Shown here one piece after another: positions 1 through 10,876 of a stretch of DNA of 64,000 nt (position 1 is its first letter; each line of letters starts with the position of its first letter). Position numbers and translations under genes: made by a program. The stretch is from assembly GCA_000969725.1 (NCBI GenBank), contig JXSR01S065779.1, one strand, 5' to 3'. The DNA is from Ophiothrix spiculata (Eukaryota > Echinodermata > Ophiuroidea > Amphilepidida > Ophiotrichidae). The notes below the pieces were generated by a model. The model was given only the letters and a program-made list of their open reading frames with translations. It was not told where the DNA came from and made no database searches.

Positions 1-470
1 TTGATTTTATACCTTAATTGTCGACGCAAATAATAAACAAGAGAATATTTTGCCTAACTATATATAACTTTACACATTTTAGTTCATTGCATATGACGTA
101 TGTCTACCGAATATTATGAGAAATATGAATCTAGGCCATTGTCTTTAACCTGTAGCACAATGCACATATGCAATTTTACATCGGGGGTTATAGTATATGA
201 TTTGTTAAGCATCATTTACCGTTCCCTTGAAGTCTACTTAAAATTCTGGTTTAGGGTTACTTTTAATGGCCATTTATGAGCATGATATTCAACTAAACGC
301 GGTTACGCCTGACCTGTGATGTTGTAGCAAAATGAAAGAAATAATGAATAAATAAATAAATAAATAGAAAAATAAATAGATAAAACAATATATTTTAATA
401 AATAAATAAGTAAAGAAAGAACGAAAGAACGAAAGAACGAAATAAATAAATTATAAGGAACCTGACTTAC

Positions 471-788
471 TATCAGATGACATAATGATTGTTGTAATCC
501 TTTCATCCACACCATTTTTGTTAGCATTGCAGTAGAATGCACCGATTCTCTCTACACCACCATCAACAGGCATATCCAGTTGTCTTACGTAACTGAAACG
601 AGACCTTTCATATGAATTAGTAGGCAATGTTAACCCGCTCGATGTACCAGTATTCGATGTTCTTCCAAATGTGACAGCTGCGTTTCCGTCAGCTCCACTC
701 TTGTATCCACCAATCCACTTAGTACCACCATTGATGTCTATTCTTGGGTTTGGGTTGAAGCATGTGAAATCAAGGAAACCGTCGACAT
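471..788 (-). CDS. Exon 2: Ig-like (V-type) domain of a secreted or membrane protein
   Basis: The minus-strand exon starts after a pyrimidine-rich acceptor ending TAG (789-791) and stops before a perfect donor GTAAGT (465-470). It is 318 nt, phase 1 at both ends, the symmetrical class usual for extracellular Ig modules. The frame is open throughout and encodes about 106 residues. An early Cys (in DFTC) and a late Cys (in AFYCNA) are 76 residues apart, with a Trp (KWIGG) 15 residues after the first Cys; Cys-Trp-(F/Y)-x-Cys spacing of this kind fits an Ig V-type fold. With the upstream signal-peptide exon it suggests an adhesion, receptor or immune-type protein. Further exons must lie beyond position 1. 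I do not recognise the gene; a specific receptor family would be guesswork. Confidence 0.62.
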
Positions 789-919
789 CTACATTAGACA
801 AAAAGAAAAACTGACAGTACTAAGTTATACGATAATGTGGCGTAATATGATTTTTAAGCATACACAATCGGCAGAAAAAGTCGTTTTGACGATACTTATT
901 ATTCAGTAGTATGAGAAAC

Positions 920-2006
920 TACACAGCAAAAAATAATTGCTCAACGTAGAGCAAAATTTTAATCCATACGGTAGTAAAAAGGGAACTATTCGTTTTCCGA
1001 GTAATTTTTAATCAATATTGCAAGATTAAAGGATTACTCTTTTATTGATTAAATTGTTTAATCCTTCAAAAGAGTAAATATTTTAATCTTAAAGGTAGAT
1101 TAAAAATTACTCTATTAGTAGACTAGTTCCCTTTTTACTCCCGCGTTGATTAAAATTTTAACCTTAATCGATTATTGATTGTATTGCTAAATCTATGGGG
1201 ACTACCTGAACTTATTATTCAGAGGTAAATGTGATTATTAACTTTAGTATTAAAGTGCTGAATCATCAAATTGTACTGTCATATCAAGACTGATTTATTA
1301 TTTACACTGCTTAAATTTGGCATCTTCCATTTTCAACTTCAATCTTTGCAGCCTATTATGTAGTCACAGAGCTTTGGTTACCGTTTACAGAGAATAACCG
1401 GGAGAATAATAAGTCTTAACATTATAAATACCGTCGCTCAGAAAATGCTAAAAAAGATCATGGCCATATATTTTAACGTACAGATCAACGACACAAAGAA
1501 GCCCGCAATTACAAAGCCAAGAAGATAAACAGTGCTATACAATACACGTAGCTGCGTCGATTGTGCACTGTGTGTGTATCGAAGCAGTGATTAAGCTTAG
1601 GCATGCTAAGTATATTCGCTGGACTCGCCGACAATGATAATTTGATAGTTCAGCATTTACTGCAATTGATAATCACATTTACCTTTGACTATAGACATGA
1701 ATTCAGGTATTTCCATGGGCATAATAATCCATGCATCTCTGTATGTTCTTGGAAGGGCTCCATTTTGCGTTGTGGTCACGTCGTTCTGCCCGGTAAATGT
1801 TAGTGTATGAACCAGAAAATTTGCTCCGAATAGCGAGTAAAAACACAAAACGATTAAAAAAATCGCGTTTTTCCTCTTTTTTGCGCTTACTCTGGCGGCG
1901 ATTAACAAGAAAACACGTTCTTTGCTCTTCAAAGATTAAAAATATTAGTCTTTTTTTTAATCGAGATGAGTTAATCGCAAACTTTTAGTCTTTTTTTTGC
2001 TGTGTA
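920..2006. mobile_element. TA-flanked MITE-like element with CACAGCAAAAAA ends
   Basis: Inverted ends CACAGCAAAAAA (922-933) and TTTTTTGCTGTG (1993-2004) are each flanked by TA, the target duplication of Tc1/mariner-type elements. The interior is AT-rich, has no credible ORF and contains a nested foldback at 953-1160. It lies in the intron between the two exons of the Ig-like gene. The inverted ends are short and A-rich, so chance pairing is possible. Confidence 0.4.
953..1160. repeat. Foldback inverted repeat
   Basis: Two arms are near-mirror images: the left carries AAATTTTAATC, then AGTAAAAAGGGAACTA, then GAGTAATTTTTAATC; the right carries GATTAAAAATTACTC, TAGTTCCCTTTTTACT, then GATTAAAATTTTA. 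The arms span roughly 80-90 bases around a centre near 1055 rich in ATTAAA. No coding content. Probably a small foldback MITE inside the larger TA-flanked element. Confidence 0.6.
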
Positions 2007-2207
2007 AAGGGCCCATAATAAGGCTCAAGGCAAATAGATCGTAATATGATAAATAGTTTTTGCACACAACAAGAATATTTGCTCACCTTCGTAAATCAAA
2101 ATAAAAAAAAAATACTAAAATGTCAATTCAATGTAAAACTAGTATTTCTGGGCCTAAACCTGGTATTTCTCGAACTATGATATTTATTTTATAATTAAAA
2201 TCAAGCT

Positions 2208-2531
2208 CCTTAGAGCTAATTGAATTCATGGAAAAACAATTGGTTCCTCTGTTTGAAGCTGACGTGTAAAGTCGAACTACTAACCTTGAAACACCCCTAC
2301 CCCAAAATTTGAACTTGACACAATTTACACTGGGTAACTGCATTTCTAAGACCCTCTCCCAAATTTCTGGTATATTGATTTCATGCAAAAATAATTGGTT
2401 CTTCTCTATGTAGTTGACATGTGGAGTCGAACTAATTGCCTTGGAACACCCCTGCCCGAAAATGTGAACTTGACACCATTTACACTAGGGTCTTTGTTTT
2501 ACCCTGGGTGACCCCCTCTCTCTCTCTGTCT

Positions 2532-2574
<43 letters not shown>

Positions 2575-2770
2575 TTTCTCTGGGTGACAGCACTCTCTCT
2601 CTCTCGTTTTTCTCTGGATGACAGCATTTCTAAAAATTTCTAGTGTATTGATTTCATTCACGAATAATTGGTTCTTCTCTTTGTAGTTGACATGTAGAGT
2701 CGAACTAATAACCTTTGAACATCCCAACTCCAAATTTTGAACTTGACACGATTTACACTAGGGTCTTATT
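2208..2770. repeat. Imperfect tandem repeat, three units
   Basis: Three successive units share a segment with AATAATTGGTTC, TAGTTGACATGT, GAGTCGAACTA and TTGAACTTGACAC...TTTACACT, starting near 2218, 2389 and 2663. The spacing differs (about 170 and 275 bases) because the middle unit has an expanded CT microsatellite. No ORF is supported. Confidence 0.65.
2515..2606. repeat. (CT)n microsatellite
   Basis: A CT dinucleotide run with occasional G interruptions, followed by a short second CT patch after CGTTTTTCTCTGG. The apparent ORFs across it are only dipeptide repeats. Confidence 0.95.
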
Positions 2771-2814
2771 GGGCACGCTCCTGGACGTCAAACAAACAAA
2801 TAAACAAAGTTGAC

Positions 2815-2936
2815 AGTCTGAAGAAGTCACTTGCGTAGCGATGAAACGTCACTAAAATGTGAAAATATTTTACTCAATTTTCTTGGATTTGGAAGAATAA
2901 ACTTTTTTCATATGTATACTTAACAATCCAGATGAA
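2815..2936 (+). mobile_element. Possible Penelope-like retroelement 3' fragment
   Basis: The segment has CTGAAGA, a short stem region and GAAACGTC, followed by a GGAAGAATAAAC stretch, a pattern I associate with terminal regions of Penelope-like retroelements. The stem II needed for a hammerhead is poor here, so only the general resemblance is claimed. The stretch abuts a 50-N gap and part of it is duplicated on the other side. Confidence 0.25.
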
Positions 2937-2986
2937 NNNNNNNNNNNNNNNNNNNNNNNNNNNNNNNNNNNNNNNNNNNNNNNNNN
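2937..2986. other. Assembly gap (50 N)
   Basis: A run of exactly 50 N. The bases just before it (2879-2936) recur at 3082-3139, and those just after it (2987-3082) recur at 4530-4625, so the join is unreliable. Confidence 0.99.
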
Positions 2987-4224
2987 TCTCATTTGTAAAG
3001 CTCAATTCATAGTCGGCCTCCAAACAAAATTTTTCCTACCAAACATTTGGTCGTGACGTAAAAATGACGATTGACTCCAAATTTCTTGGATTTGGAAGAA
3101 TAAACTTTTTTCATATGTATACTTAACAATCCAGATGAACTCATTTAGAGAAAAGGAAACTTGAAGGAGATATTTGCGTGAAACTTTCCAAATATATTGG
3201 GTTAAATATATATAATTGAGAGGTTGCGTTGAAAAATCGCTATCGCTATTTTGAACGGTAACCTCATTTCTTTTCAAATGCAAATAAGCAGCTGTTAAAA
3301 TAACGGTAGCGGAACCCTTATTAAACTATATTTAAATTATAGTTGTACGTTAAACACCACTATTATATGCGTCTCGTGTTGGTTTTTTTCATACAAATTA
3401 TGTCATTTAGACATCAAGATATGGTAAAACAAAGTATAACCTACAATTAAAGATATATAAAACAATTGCGTGACATTGTACAATCCCAGAATTTCGAGCT
3501 TAATTTGGGACATTTGGCCATCACTATTCACTGCTTGAGTGGTTGCCATTGATTTATGTGTGTTTTGATTAGCGTGTGACTGGCAGTTGCGATTGCATTA
3601 TCGGTAACCTTATCCTTAAAAATAACGTTCATTGATCCGATGGATGAAGAAATAACGTACAGGGTGGCTAGATTTTACACTATGTTAACGTGAGACATAC
3701 ATTAAACTGTTATGGTGCACATACTATGCTCTCCTTTCTGGCAAAACTAATCGAATGATGTTGATCAGAACAAAAGGACTACAGTTATTCACGCTCAGTG
3801 ATCACAACGGGGTGCAAATTAATTTCATGGTTTCATGTATTCATTGTCACATGCTCGCGCATGGCATTAGGGTCTGGAAATTATAAACTTCCACACACAT
3901 TTGGTTAAGTGGGTGTTAACCCATTATTAAAGTATAGGGATATAAAGATAACTCATGCATATCTATAAATCAGTCCCTAAGGCTAGCTTCATAAATAGCG
4001 TTAGCGAATACCGTAGCGATAAACGTTATGCATTTTACAGTTAGGCTATAGAATACGGTAACCTTTACCTTATTTTAGCAAACTCTCCATTAATAACAAC
4101 TGCGTAGCTCATCTCCTTCTACCTCAGACCACGAACCTATTGAACATCCCTCATAAATTAAAATATATTGCGAAAAGTGTTCAAATGAAATAACCCGGGA
4201 TAGCGTCAAATCTCTGACTCTTAC

Positions 4225-4291
4225 CTGAAACACTGACAAGTAATACAGTCCCAATAAGGAACATCCCCATCTCCTTACATGATAGGTTCAT
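4225..4291 (-). CDS. Exon 1 (signal peptide) of an Ig-like-domain gene
   Basis: On the minus strand an ATG at 4291 opens 22 codons reading MNLSCKEMGMFLIGTVLLVS and two more residues, a typical secretory signal peptide (basic/polar start, hydrophobic core). It stops in phase 1 at a consensus donor (G|GTAAGAG, intron from 4224). The phase matches the acceptor of the Ig-like exon at 471-788 on the same strand, so the two probably splice across a 3.4-kb intron. A second ATG at 4270 (residue 8) gives a shorter but still hydrophobic leader. A TATATA-like stretch lies at about 4303-4311; if it is the TATA box, transcription would start close to or inside the leader and favour the second ATG. No transcript evidence is available; the exon is inferred from coding sense, splice signal and phase. 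Confidence 0.6.
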
Positions 4292-4538
4292 GTTAGATAT
4301 AGCCTATATAAAATTCAGAATCCCATTTGATATGTAACCAAAAAATGCAAAATCTTGAAAATGGTGGTATGATATGGAAGTAAATTGTGGTCTATCGATG
4401 GTAATGAATATAAAGCAATCGACGCTCACACACAAAGTCAAACTCAATGTTCAGTCTTAACTACATGTACAATATTGTTCAATCATGCGTATAGACTCGG
4501 GTACAGAAAGCTAAAGAAATATATATTTTTCTCATTTG

Positions 4539-4823
4539 TAAAGCTCAATTCATAGTCGGCCTCCAAACAAAATTTTTCCTACCAAACATTTGGTCGTGAC
4601 GTAAAAATGACGATTGACTCCAAACAAAATAACTTCAACACCGAGTTGAGACCAAACAAAATTTCGCGCTAGATTGCACACGTTATTGAATTGCCACATA
4701 CATTGGACCAAATGTTTGCTACCCGTTCATAGTTAAAGTTCGATGGCAAATATTTGGTGACGTCACGACCAAATGTTTTGTAGGAAAAATTTTGTTTGGA
4801 GGCCGAGTATGAATTGAGCTTTA
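4539..4823. mobile_element. Small MITE with TA target duplication
   Basis: Inverted ends AAAGCTCAATTCAT (from 4541) and its complement (to 4821) are flanked by TA on both sides. The arms continue inward through CGGCCTCCAAACAAAATTTT and ACATTTGGTCGTGACGT, giving a foldback of about 280 bp with arms near 80 bases. No ORF. TA flanks and size fit a mariner-derived MITE. Confidence 0.7.
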
Positions 4824-4990
4824 TTGACATTTATACAATAAAATTTTTAACATTGGAACGAGGAAGTTATATATAAAACAAACGTGTTTACCTGTAAATT
4901 AGTGCAGGAAGGCAAGACGGAAGCTAGATTCCGAGATCAGAACTATATATTTGAAGAACATGTTCAATCACTTATCGGTTTTTGCAAAGT

Positions 4991-7190
4991 AGTAACCATA
5001 AATCAACCCTAATTTTGGCCAAACCTAGAAAAAAATTGCAAAGAGGCTGATTTCAACTGATTATAATAGGTGTAGGTGTAAATATTTACAGAAAAAAAGT
5101 GAGGAAGGGTGGGGGTTGGGGAACCTTATTTTTTGGAGGTCATTAAAAAGGGGTTATTTGCCCTAAGTTTTGCATAAAGTTCTTGACATCAAATTAAGTG
5201 AAATGTAATTTATATCACTGTATGAATTGTTTATTTTGTTACTCTATCACCTTGCAAAAACAAAAAAATATACCTAATTGAGACAATATGACCTAAAAAT
5301 CGTGATTTTAAAATCTTAAATATAGATCAAAGTTTTAAATTTTGCTATCATTTTGTTTATTTAGAAAAGAAAATGGCAAAGAGGCTAGTTTCATATGATT
5401 GTGGAATTAATAGGTGTCAATAATAACCCTCCAAAAAAATGTATGGGTGAATTGGGGTTGGGAACCTTATTTTTATGGGGGTCATTAGATACAAAGGTTA
5501 TTGACTCTAAAATTATGCTTGAAGTGTGTCATGTTTGATATCAAATTATAGAAATATAATGAAAACAATGATAGTGATATTCAATTAATTTACTCTACCA
5601 CCTTACAAAATGTTTTACCTGATTGGACGTAATGTCCTGAAGATTGTGATTTTTCGTGAAAAATAGGTGAGAACTGAAAAAATGATGCAATTAGAGTTCT
5701 AAATATCATTTTTTCATCGAGTTTGTTTGCTTATGAGCAAGGTAAATGTTATTTCTGTTAGGTACAGTATGTTTATTTCAAAAGTGTGTCTAGCTTCAGC
5801 CCCCTTTTTGGGGAGGCCTGCTTTATTTTTAACTTCATACAATTCTGTCATTAAAGTGACCACTAAGAATTTAAGAAATAAATTGCTTAAATGGCTGAAG
5901 CAAGTTTTGCATTTCTATGCAATCAAGGGGGAGCAACCGTGGTAGAAAAGGCTTTTTAAGATTCAAACTATATATAACGAATAATAGAAAGCCGTAAAAC
6001 TGGGACCCTTTTTGAATGATCACCAAAAAGTCGTGTGTAAAGGGTTAAAGTCGCCATTTTGAAATATACACAATGTTCCGGCATGCTATTACTATGGAGC
6101 GAAAACTTACAGGACAATTTTAAAGTATACCAATAGCCTTCTTTTTAAGCAAACAAGTCAGTAAAGACTTGATATTAGAACTATTATTACCACATATTGA
6201 ATTTTGACCTATTTTGCACATAAAATCACAATTTTCAGGGCATTTCATCTTCAATCAGGTATAGCATTTTGCTAGTTGATAAGGTAACAAATTGAACATC
6301 ATTGCTTTTATTATATTTTCGTTTAATTCGATATCAAACATGACGCACTCCAAGCATAATTTCGAATTTATAGCCTATACATTTAATGAACACCACCCCT
6401 TAAATATCAGGTTCCTCAACTCCCTTCCACCCTTAATTCTTAATAGATAAATATTGACATCTATAAATACCACACGAAATTGAAATAAGCTTCTTTACCA
6501 TCTTCTTCCTAGATAAACCATAGTTTAGGGATAATAATAGCAAAATTTTGAATTTTGACCTATTTTTAACGAAAATCTAAAATTTCAGGTCATAACGTCT
6601 TTAATCAGGTGTAACATTTTGCACAGTGATAGAGTAATAAAATAAAGAACATACCAAACCCAGTGTTCTAAATTAAATTTCCCTAATTTGATATCAAACA
6701 CGACATATTTTACGGGTATCTTATTAACAGTAACCCGTTATTTTAAATGACCCTTTAAAGTCGGGTTCCCCAGCCCCAACCCTTCCTTACTTTTTGGGAT
6801 AAATATTGATACCTGTATTTTCCAAAATTAGTTGAAATCAGCTTATTTGCTATTTTATTTTCTAAATAAACCCTAATTTAGAGATAATAATAGCAACATT
6901 TTCAATTTTGACCTATTTTAATGAAAAATTTCAATTTTTGGGTCATACTGTCTTTAGTTAGGTATAATTTTTTACAAGGTGATAAAGTAACAAAATAAAC
7001 GAACCAACTAGTGTTTTAAATTACATTTCCCTTAATTTGATGTCAAATACGACATACTTTAGGCATAACTTTGGGCAAATGACCCCTTTTTTTCTGTAAA
7101 TATTTACACCTATATCTACTATAATCAGTTGAAATCAGCCTCTTTGCAATTTTTTTTAGGAAAAAAACTAAACTATGGATACTAAAGGCA
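4991..7190. mobile_element. Large foldback element with tandem-unit arms
   Basis: Units of about 350 bp carrying GCAAAGAGGCT, GAACCTTATTTTT, a GATATCAAAT-like stretch, TACTCTA.CACCTT and a TTTTGCTA.CATTTT-like stretch occur twice in direct order on the left (about 5035-5377 and 5378-5725). They occur three times in the opposite orientation on the right (about 6190-6500, 6541-6855 and 6900-7150). The outermost sequences also mirror each other (TAGTAACCATA near 4990, TATGGATACTA near 7170). The middle, 5726-6180, is single-copy. This architecture resembles foldback or Galileo-like DNA transposons. The short central open frame at 5727-5945 resembles no transposase. Confidence 0.65.
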
Positions 7191-8839
7191 TGCTTCCATC
7201 ATGTCAATGGTTTTTGAATAATAGACCAATTTATATAAAATTTGCTTTAAAACATGTACATGAGAAAGCTTGCTTTTAAAAGACGAATCTGTTTATTTTC
7301 TTTCACAGAATAGTTTGCGTTTTGACCAATCCAACTCTAAATTATTTTTCCTAGAATCTAGACCAGATATTAGAAGAACCTTTTACATCATAGTAGGGAT
7401 GTCAATAAGTGTAGAAAAATCCGTGCTGGGTTGAAATTAATGTTCAAGTACCTTAACTTTAGACTCCTCAATGACGGGTTCAATAATGTTTAACATAATT
7501 AAAAATGTACCTATTGAAAATATAGAGGTTTTTTAATATTGAGGGGGTTTTCATCATAAAACAAATATATTACAGTTGATTGAATGTTCGTATGTTTTTT
7601 TATAAATAAGCAGCTCCGTACCAGAGGTCGCCGTGCATTGCATTTCGCGATGTGATTCACTCACTTTTAGGCTAAAGGTAAAAAACTATTTTAAAGGAGA
7701 TAGATCCATTATTCCATTTATGAAGGACACTTTCTGGAAACCACCTCTTGTACTTCTTAGCAGTCGATCGAAACCCCAGACCACCGCCCAATCGGAGATC
7801 TCCCAATACTTTTGCAATCCTTGGATGACACAGGACGTCTCCGAAAAAGTGTCTTACATCATTACAACCGGTAGATATTCGTGATGGTATATTTTTTGAC
7901 TTTCAACAACAAATGAATCACCTCGCGAAATCGCGAAATGTCCTCCACCCCCCCCCCCCCCCCCCCCCAACCCCCGCTACCACACTCTTTTTATAAATCT
8001 CCGCCAGCAATGGGAATAATCATTTGAGCTGAATACCCGGAAACTCCCGGCATAAAACTGGCTGGACATTGGTAACAGCTTGTCAAATGGGTCCATTTGT
8101 TGAAATTGAACAAATGACCTCAAATTTGGGCGGATATTTTCAATACGAAGTGAGAAATGGGATTTTTTTGTACGCTTAGCTACTGTCAGGCACTTGTAGA
8201 AGAAAAATATTTTAAACAAATCAGTTTCTTAGGTTTTTTGTCATTTTTACACGCCCATAAATTCCTTATATTAACATTTTCTCTAATTTACCACTATTTG
8301 TAACTCAAATAGCGCCAACTTTTTCGGACAAAATCTTTGATATCTCCGGAACCGCTTGACCTACAAATGTGATCTTGGTGTCATTTTACAGGTTGCAATT
8401 CGAATGTGTCATGATAACAAATTGAATAGGAAATTTAATTTTTTTCGTTGATATCCCTAATCACAGTAATTGAAAGACTTTTTTTTATTGCCAGTGTTAA
8501 TTTTAGTTGTAAATGTTTCATCGCATGAGATAGCTGTTAAAAATCACCTAAAATCCCGCCCGTTAAGAGTCAAATATAATGCTTTAAGGCTTAAAGTTCT
8601 TTTCGCGAGCCGCGGAGCCGGTGCACCGCCACCGCGGTGGAACGTAATGTAAAGTTTTTGCCTACTATGTTAGAATATCACAACTGTTGGTGTAAATATT
8701 GTATAAAGTCTCTACTTTATAAGCCTTTTACTAATGATTGTACGTCCAACTTAGTTTCAAAATAACAGCAGCAGACTACTTTGACAAAGTTGACGCCTTT
8801 TTCAACGAAACCTCATAATTTCATGATGTTCGGGCAATT
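7191..8839. other. AT-rich stretch without a supported gene
   Basis: No exon, RNA gene or clear repeat was identified. It contains a 21-base C run at 7948-7968 and several short open frames (for example 7633-7884 and 7977-8219) lacking recognisable domains or convincing splice context. Distant homology cannot be excluded by eye. Confidence 0.5.
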
Positions 8840-9094
8840 AGACATTCCATATGACCACTCTCAACTTGAGTAGAAAAGTGACTTTCATCAAGGCGGGGTC
8901 AAATCAAAGTGGAGCTAAAAATCACGTTTTTGGGTGTGAAATGGAACTCCGAATGTGATCAATTTTTTCATGTACTGGTAAGGGGGCAACATCTAAAATG
9001 GGTCAAAAACGTGATTTTTAGCTCCACTTTGATATTACCCCGCCTTGTTCAAGGTCACTTTTCTACTCAAGTTGAGTGGCCATATGGAATGTCT
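8840..9094. repeat. Palindrome built from an inverted u9 block
   Basis: The left arm starts AGACATTCCATATGACCACT and the right arm ends with its near-complement; the arms run about 92 bases through ACTCAACTTGAGTAG, AAGGCGGGGT and AGCTAAAAATCACGTTTTT. The single-copy centre (GGTGTGAAATGGA...) matches block u9 of the U repeat (11700-11870, minus at 30520-30670, 42070-42240). It looks like a head-to-head duplication of part of that block. Confidence 0.75.
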
Positions 9095-9211
9095 ATCTGT
9101 AGTAGAGTATTAAGCAGGTGGTTGAATGTCTTTGTCACGCTTGACTGAGCCAAGAGAATGCTTGGAAGCCAAACACAAAATGATCCTTCGACGCCCCTCA
9201 ATTTACAAACG

Positions 9212-9318
9212 TAGGGTTATGGTGAACGTGGAATGGTCCCCGGCGGTATGTGGCATCTTGAAAACCTTTTAAGATGTCATAAGCCGCCGGGTACCATTCA
9301 ACGTTCACTAAAACCCTA
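9212..9318. repeat. Hairpin-forming inverted repeat
   Basis: TAGGGTT...GTGAACGT.GAATGG.CCCCGGCGG...ATG.CATCTT on the left folds onto its complement on the right, with a small AAAACC loop near 9258. The stem is about 50 bp with a few mismatches. No coding sense on either strand. Confidence 0.75.
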
Positions 9319-9394
9319 TTTAAGTCAATGGACAATGGACATTTTAAATAAGTATTTTGCCCCAAGAAATGTCCCCTCCTGTCATTCAAAGTGT

Positions 9395-9560
9395 GTAGAA
9401 GCCCTCTGGCTTCAGGGGGCTTCGCACCCTCGACCCCCACCGGCGCTTTGCCCCTGGACCCCACCAGGGCCCTTTAGCGGGCCCCTGGACCCCAGGCCGT
9501 CGGGGGCGAGCGCTAGCCTCCGTTCGCTTCGCTTACTTCGATTCGCAAATTTTTGCCCAC
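9395..9560. repeat. GC-rich repeat patch
   Basis: A GC-rich island in an otherwise AT-rich window. It holds iterated motifs such as GGGGGCTTCGCACCCTCGAC, CTTTGCCCCTGGACCCC and GGGCCCCTGGACCCC, then TTCGCTTCGCTTACTTCG. It looks like a repeat-family fragment rather than a promoter CpG island, because no gene follows. Open frames through it are compositional. Confidence 0.55.
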
Positions 9561-10320
9561 CCCATATTGAAAATCTTCCTAAGCCTATGATATAGTGAAT
9601 TTGGCTCAATCTTCTTGGCCAAAATATTATGTTTGCTGTCGGTACTTATAATAGTGATACACATTTATAACAGTATAACCTTCTTAAAGAGAGGAATACA
9701 ACGAAAATCAAAAATTATACCGTAAGAAAAACGAGGATTTGCTTTAGTTCAATGAAAACAAGTTTGATTAATACATTTTGAAATAAAACAGGACTCTTCT
9801 CAGGGGCCAAAGTAACACGTCTGTCTTATTTTCAAGCTCCTGATAATAAAAACCAAAATGTACAGCATCGACAAATAAATAATTTAAAATGTACATCAAA
9901 CCATTCAGTTAAAAAGACTATAAAACCTATATGTAACCATAAATGGCAAAATAAAAGTGCAAACAAAACTTTTAGCTTTAATTATAAGCCCCTTAAAAAT
10001 ATTTCACTTAATCCTTCAAACGTTATAAAATGCATTTGTAAAAGTTTTGAAAGATAATTGAATAGAATACTTTGAATAATTCAATTGCATAAGGATAATG
10101 ATCTCTGTAATCACGAACTAATGACTACTAAATAGAGTTCTTTGACTTAACTTTGCCTATAAATTGAACAAATTAGGTCCAATTACGTAGTTAAAAGACA
10201 AATTTGCCCTAGTGTGAAGATTACAAGACAGAATTGATGTCAAATTATCTTGCCGACATAGAGTAACAGCCCGAAATTACAAACATATGCACCAGCTACC
10301 AAGTCGCATGGGATGACAAT

Positions 10321-10533
10321 TCCTAAGAGAAAATATCGTGTGTATCCCATCATGCAGTGCTTCCTATGGGACATTTTGAACAGGAAGTCATGTGAGTAGT
10401 TATGATAAAATATACTCAGAATGTAAGATTACAATTAACTTTGATTTAAGATCATTTCATCACTTACTACTCACATGATTTCAATACAAACTATCCCGTA
10501 GGAAGCAATGCACACTCTATTTTCTCTTGAAAT
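10321..10533. mobile_element. 213-bp foldback MITE in block u2
   Basis: Inverted ends with AAGAGAAAATA and TATTTTCTCTTG, and inner arms TTCCTATGGGA...CATGTGAGTAGT and ACTACTCACATG...CCCGTAGGAAG. The unoccupied site is visible at 38195-38210, where GGGATGACAAT runs directly into AACTTATGAGG. A short AATT-like repeat flanks both ends. No ORF. Confidence 0.65.
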
Positions 10534-10876
10534 TACTTATAAGGCTATTTTGGTTTCTGAAGTTTGCCTAACTTTTCTACAAATGCCATGAGAACTGTCG
10601 GAATTTATGTAGACAGAGTCATTATAAAATAGCGACACCAATGTAGTTTGATAATTTGATTTTGTAAACTATAACGCCGTTTAATCATGTTAATTAGGTT
10701 AGGTTTTGACACTAATCTAGTTAAGATGATTCGATTGGACAATTGATTTAGCTATTAAACCGTGTTTATCTATAGCTTTTATATCGGGATATTGCAGCTA
10801 TCACTCAAAGGATTGCAAATGTACTGGGATGCTTCAAGAGTTCCTTACCAACATTTGCATCTGATAATGCAATTTA

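Noticed and set aside
2436-2733. Ser/Leu- and Arg/Glu-rich open frames
   Set aside because: Pure translation of the CT microsatellite.
5727-5945. 72-codon open frame in the centre of the large foldback element
   Set aside because: No transposase or other domain is visible; the length is within chance for AT-rich sequence.
7633-7884. 83-codon open frame as a possible exon
   Set aside because: No recognisable domain, no matching neighbour exon, no convincing acceptor/donor pair; kept only as part of an unassigned stretch.
9233-9609. GC-rich patch with long open frames as a CpG-island gene start
   Set aside because: The frames are proline/arginine-rich artefacts of repeated motifs, and no gene follows within the repeats downstream.
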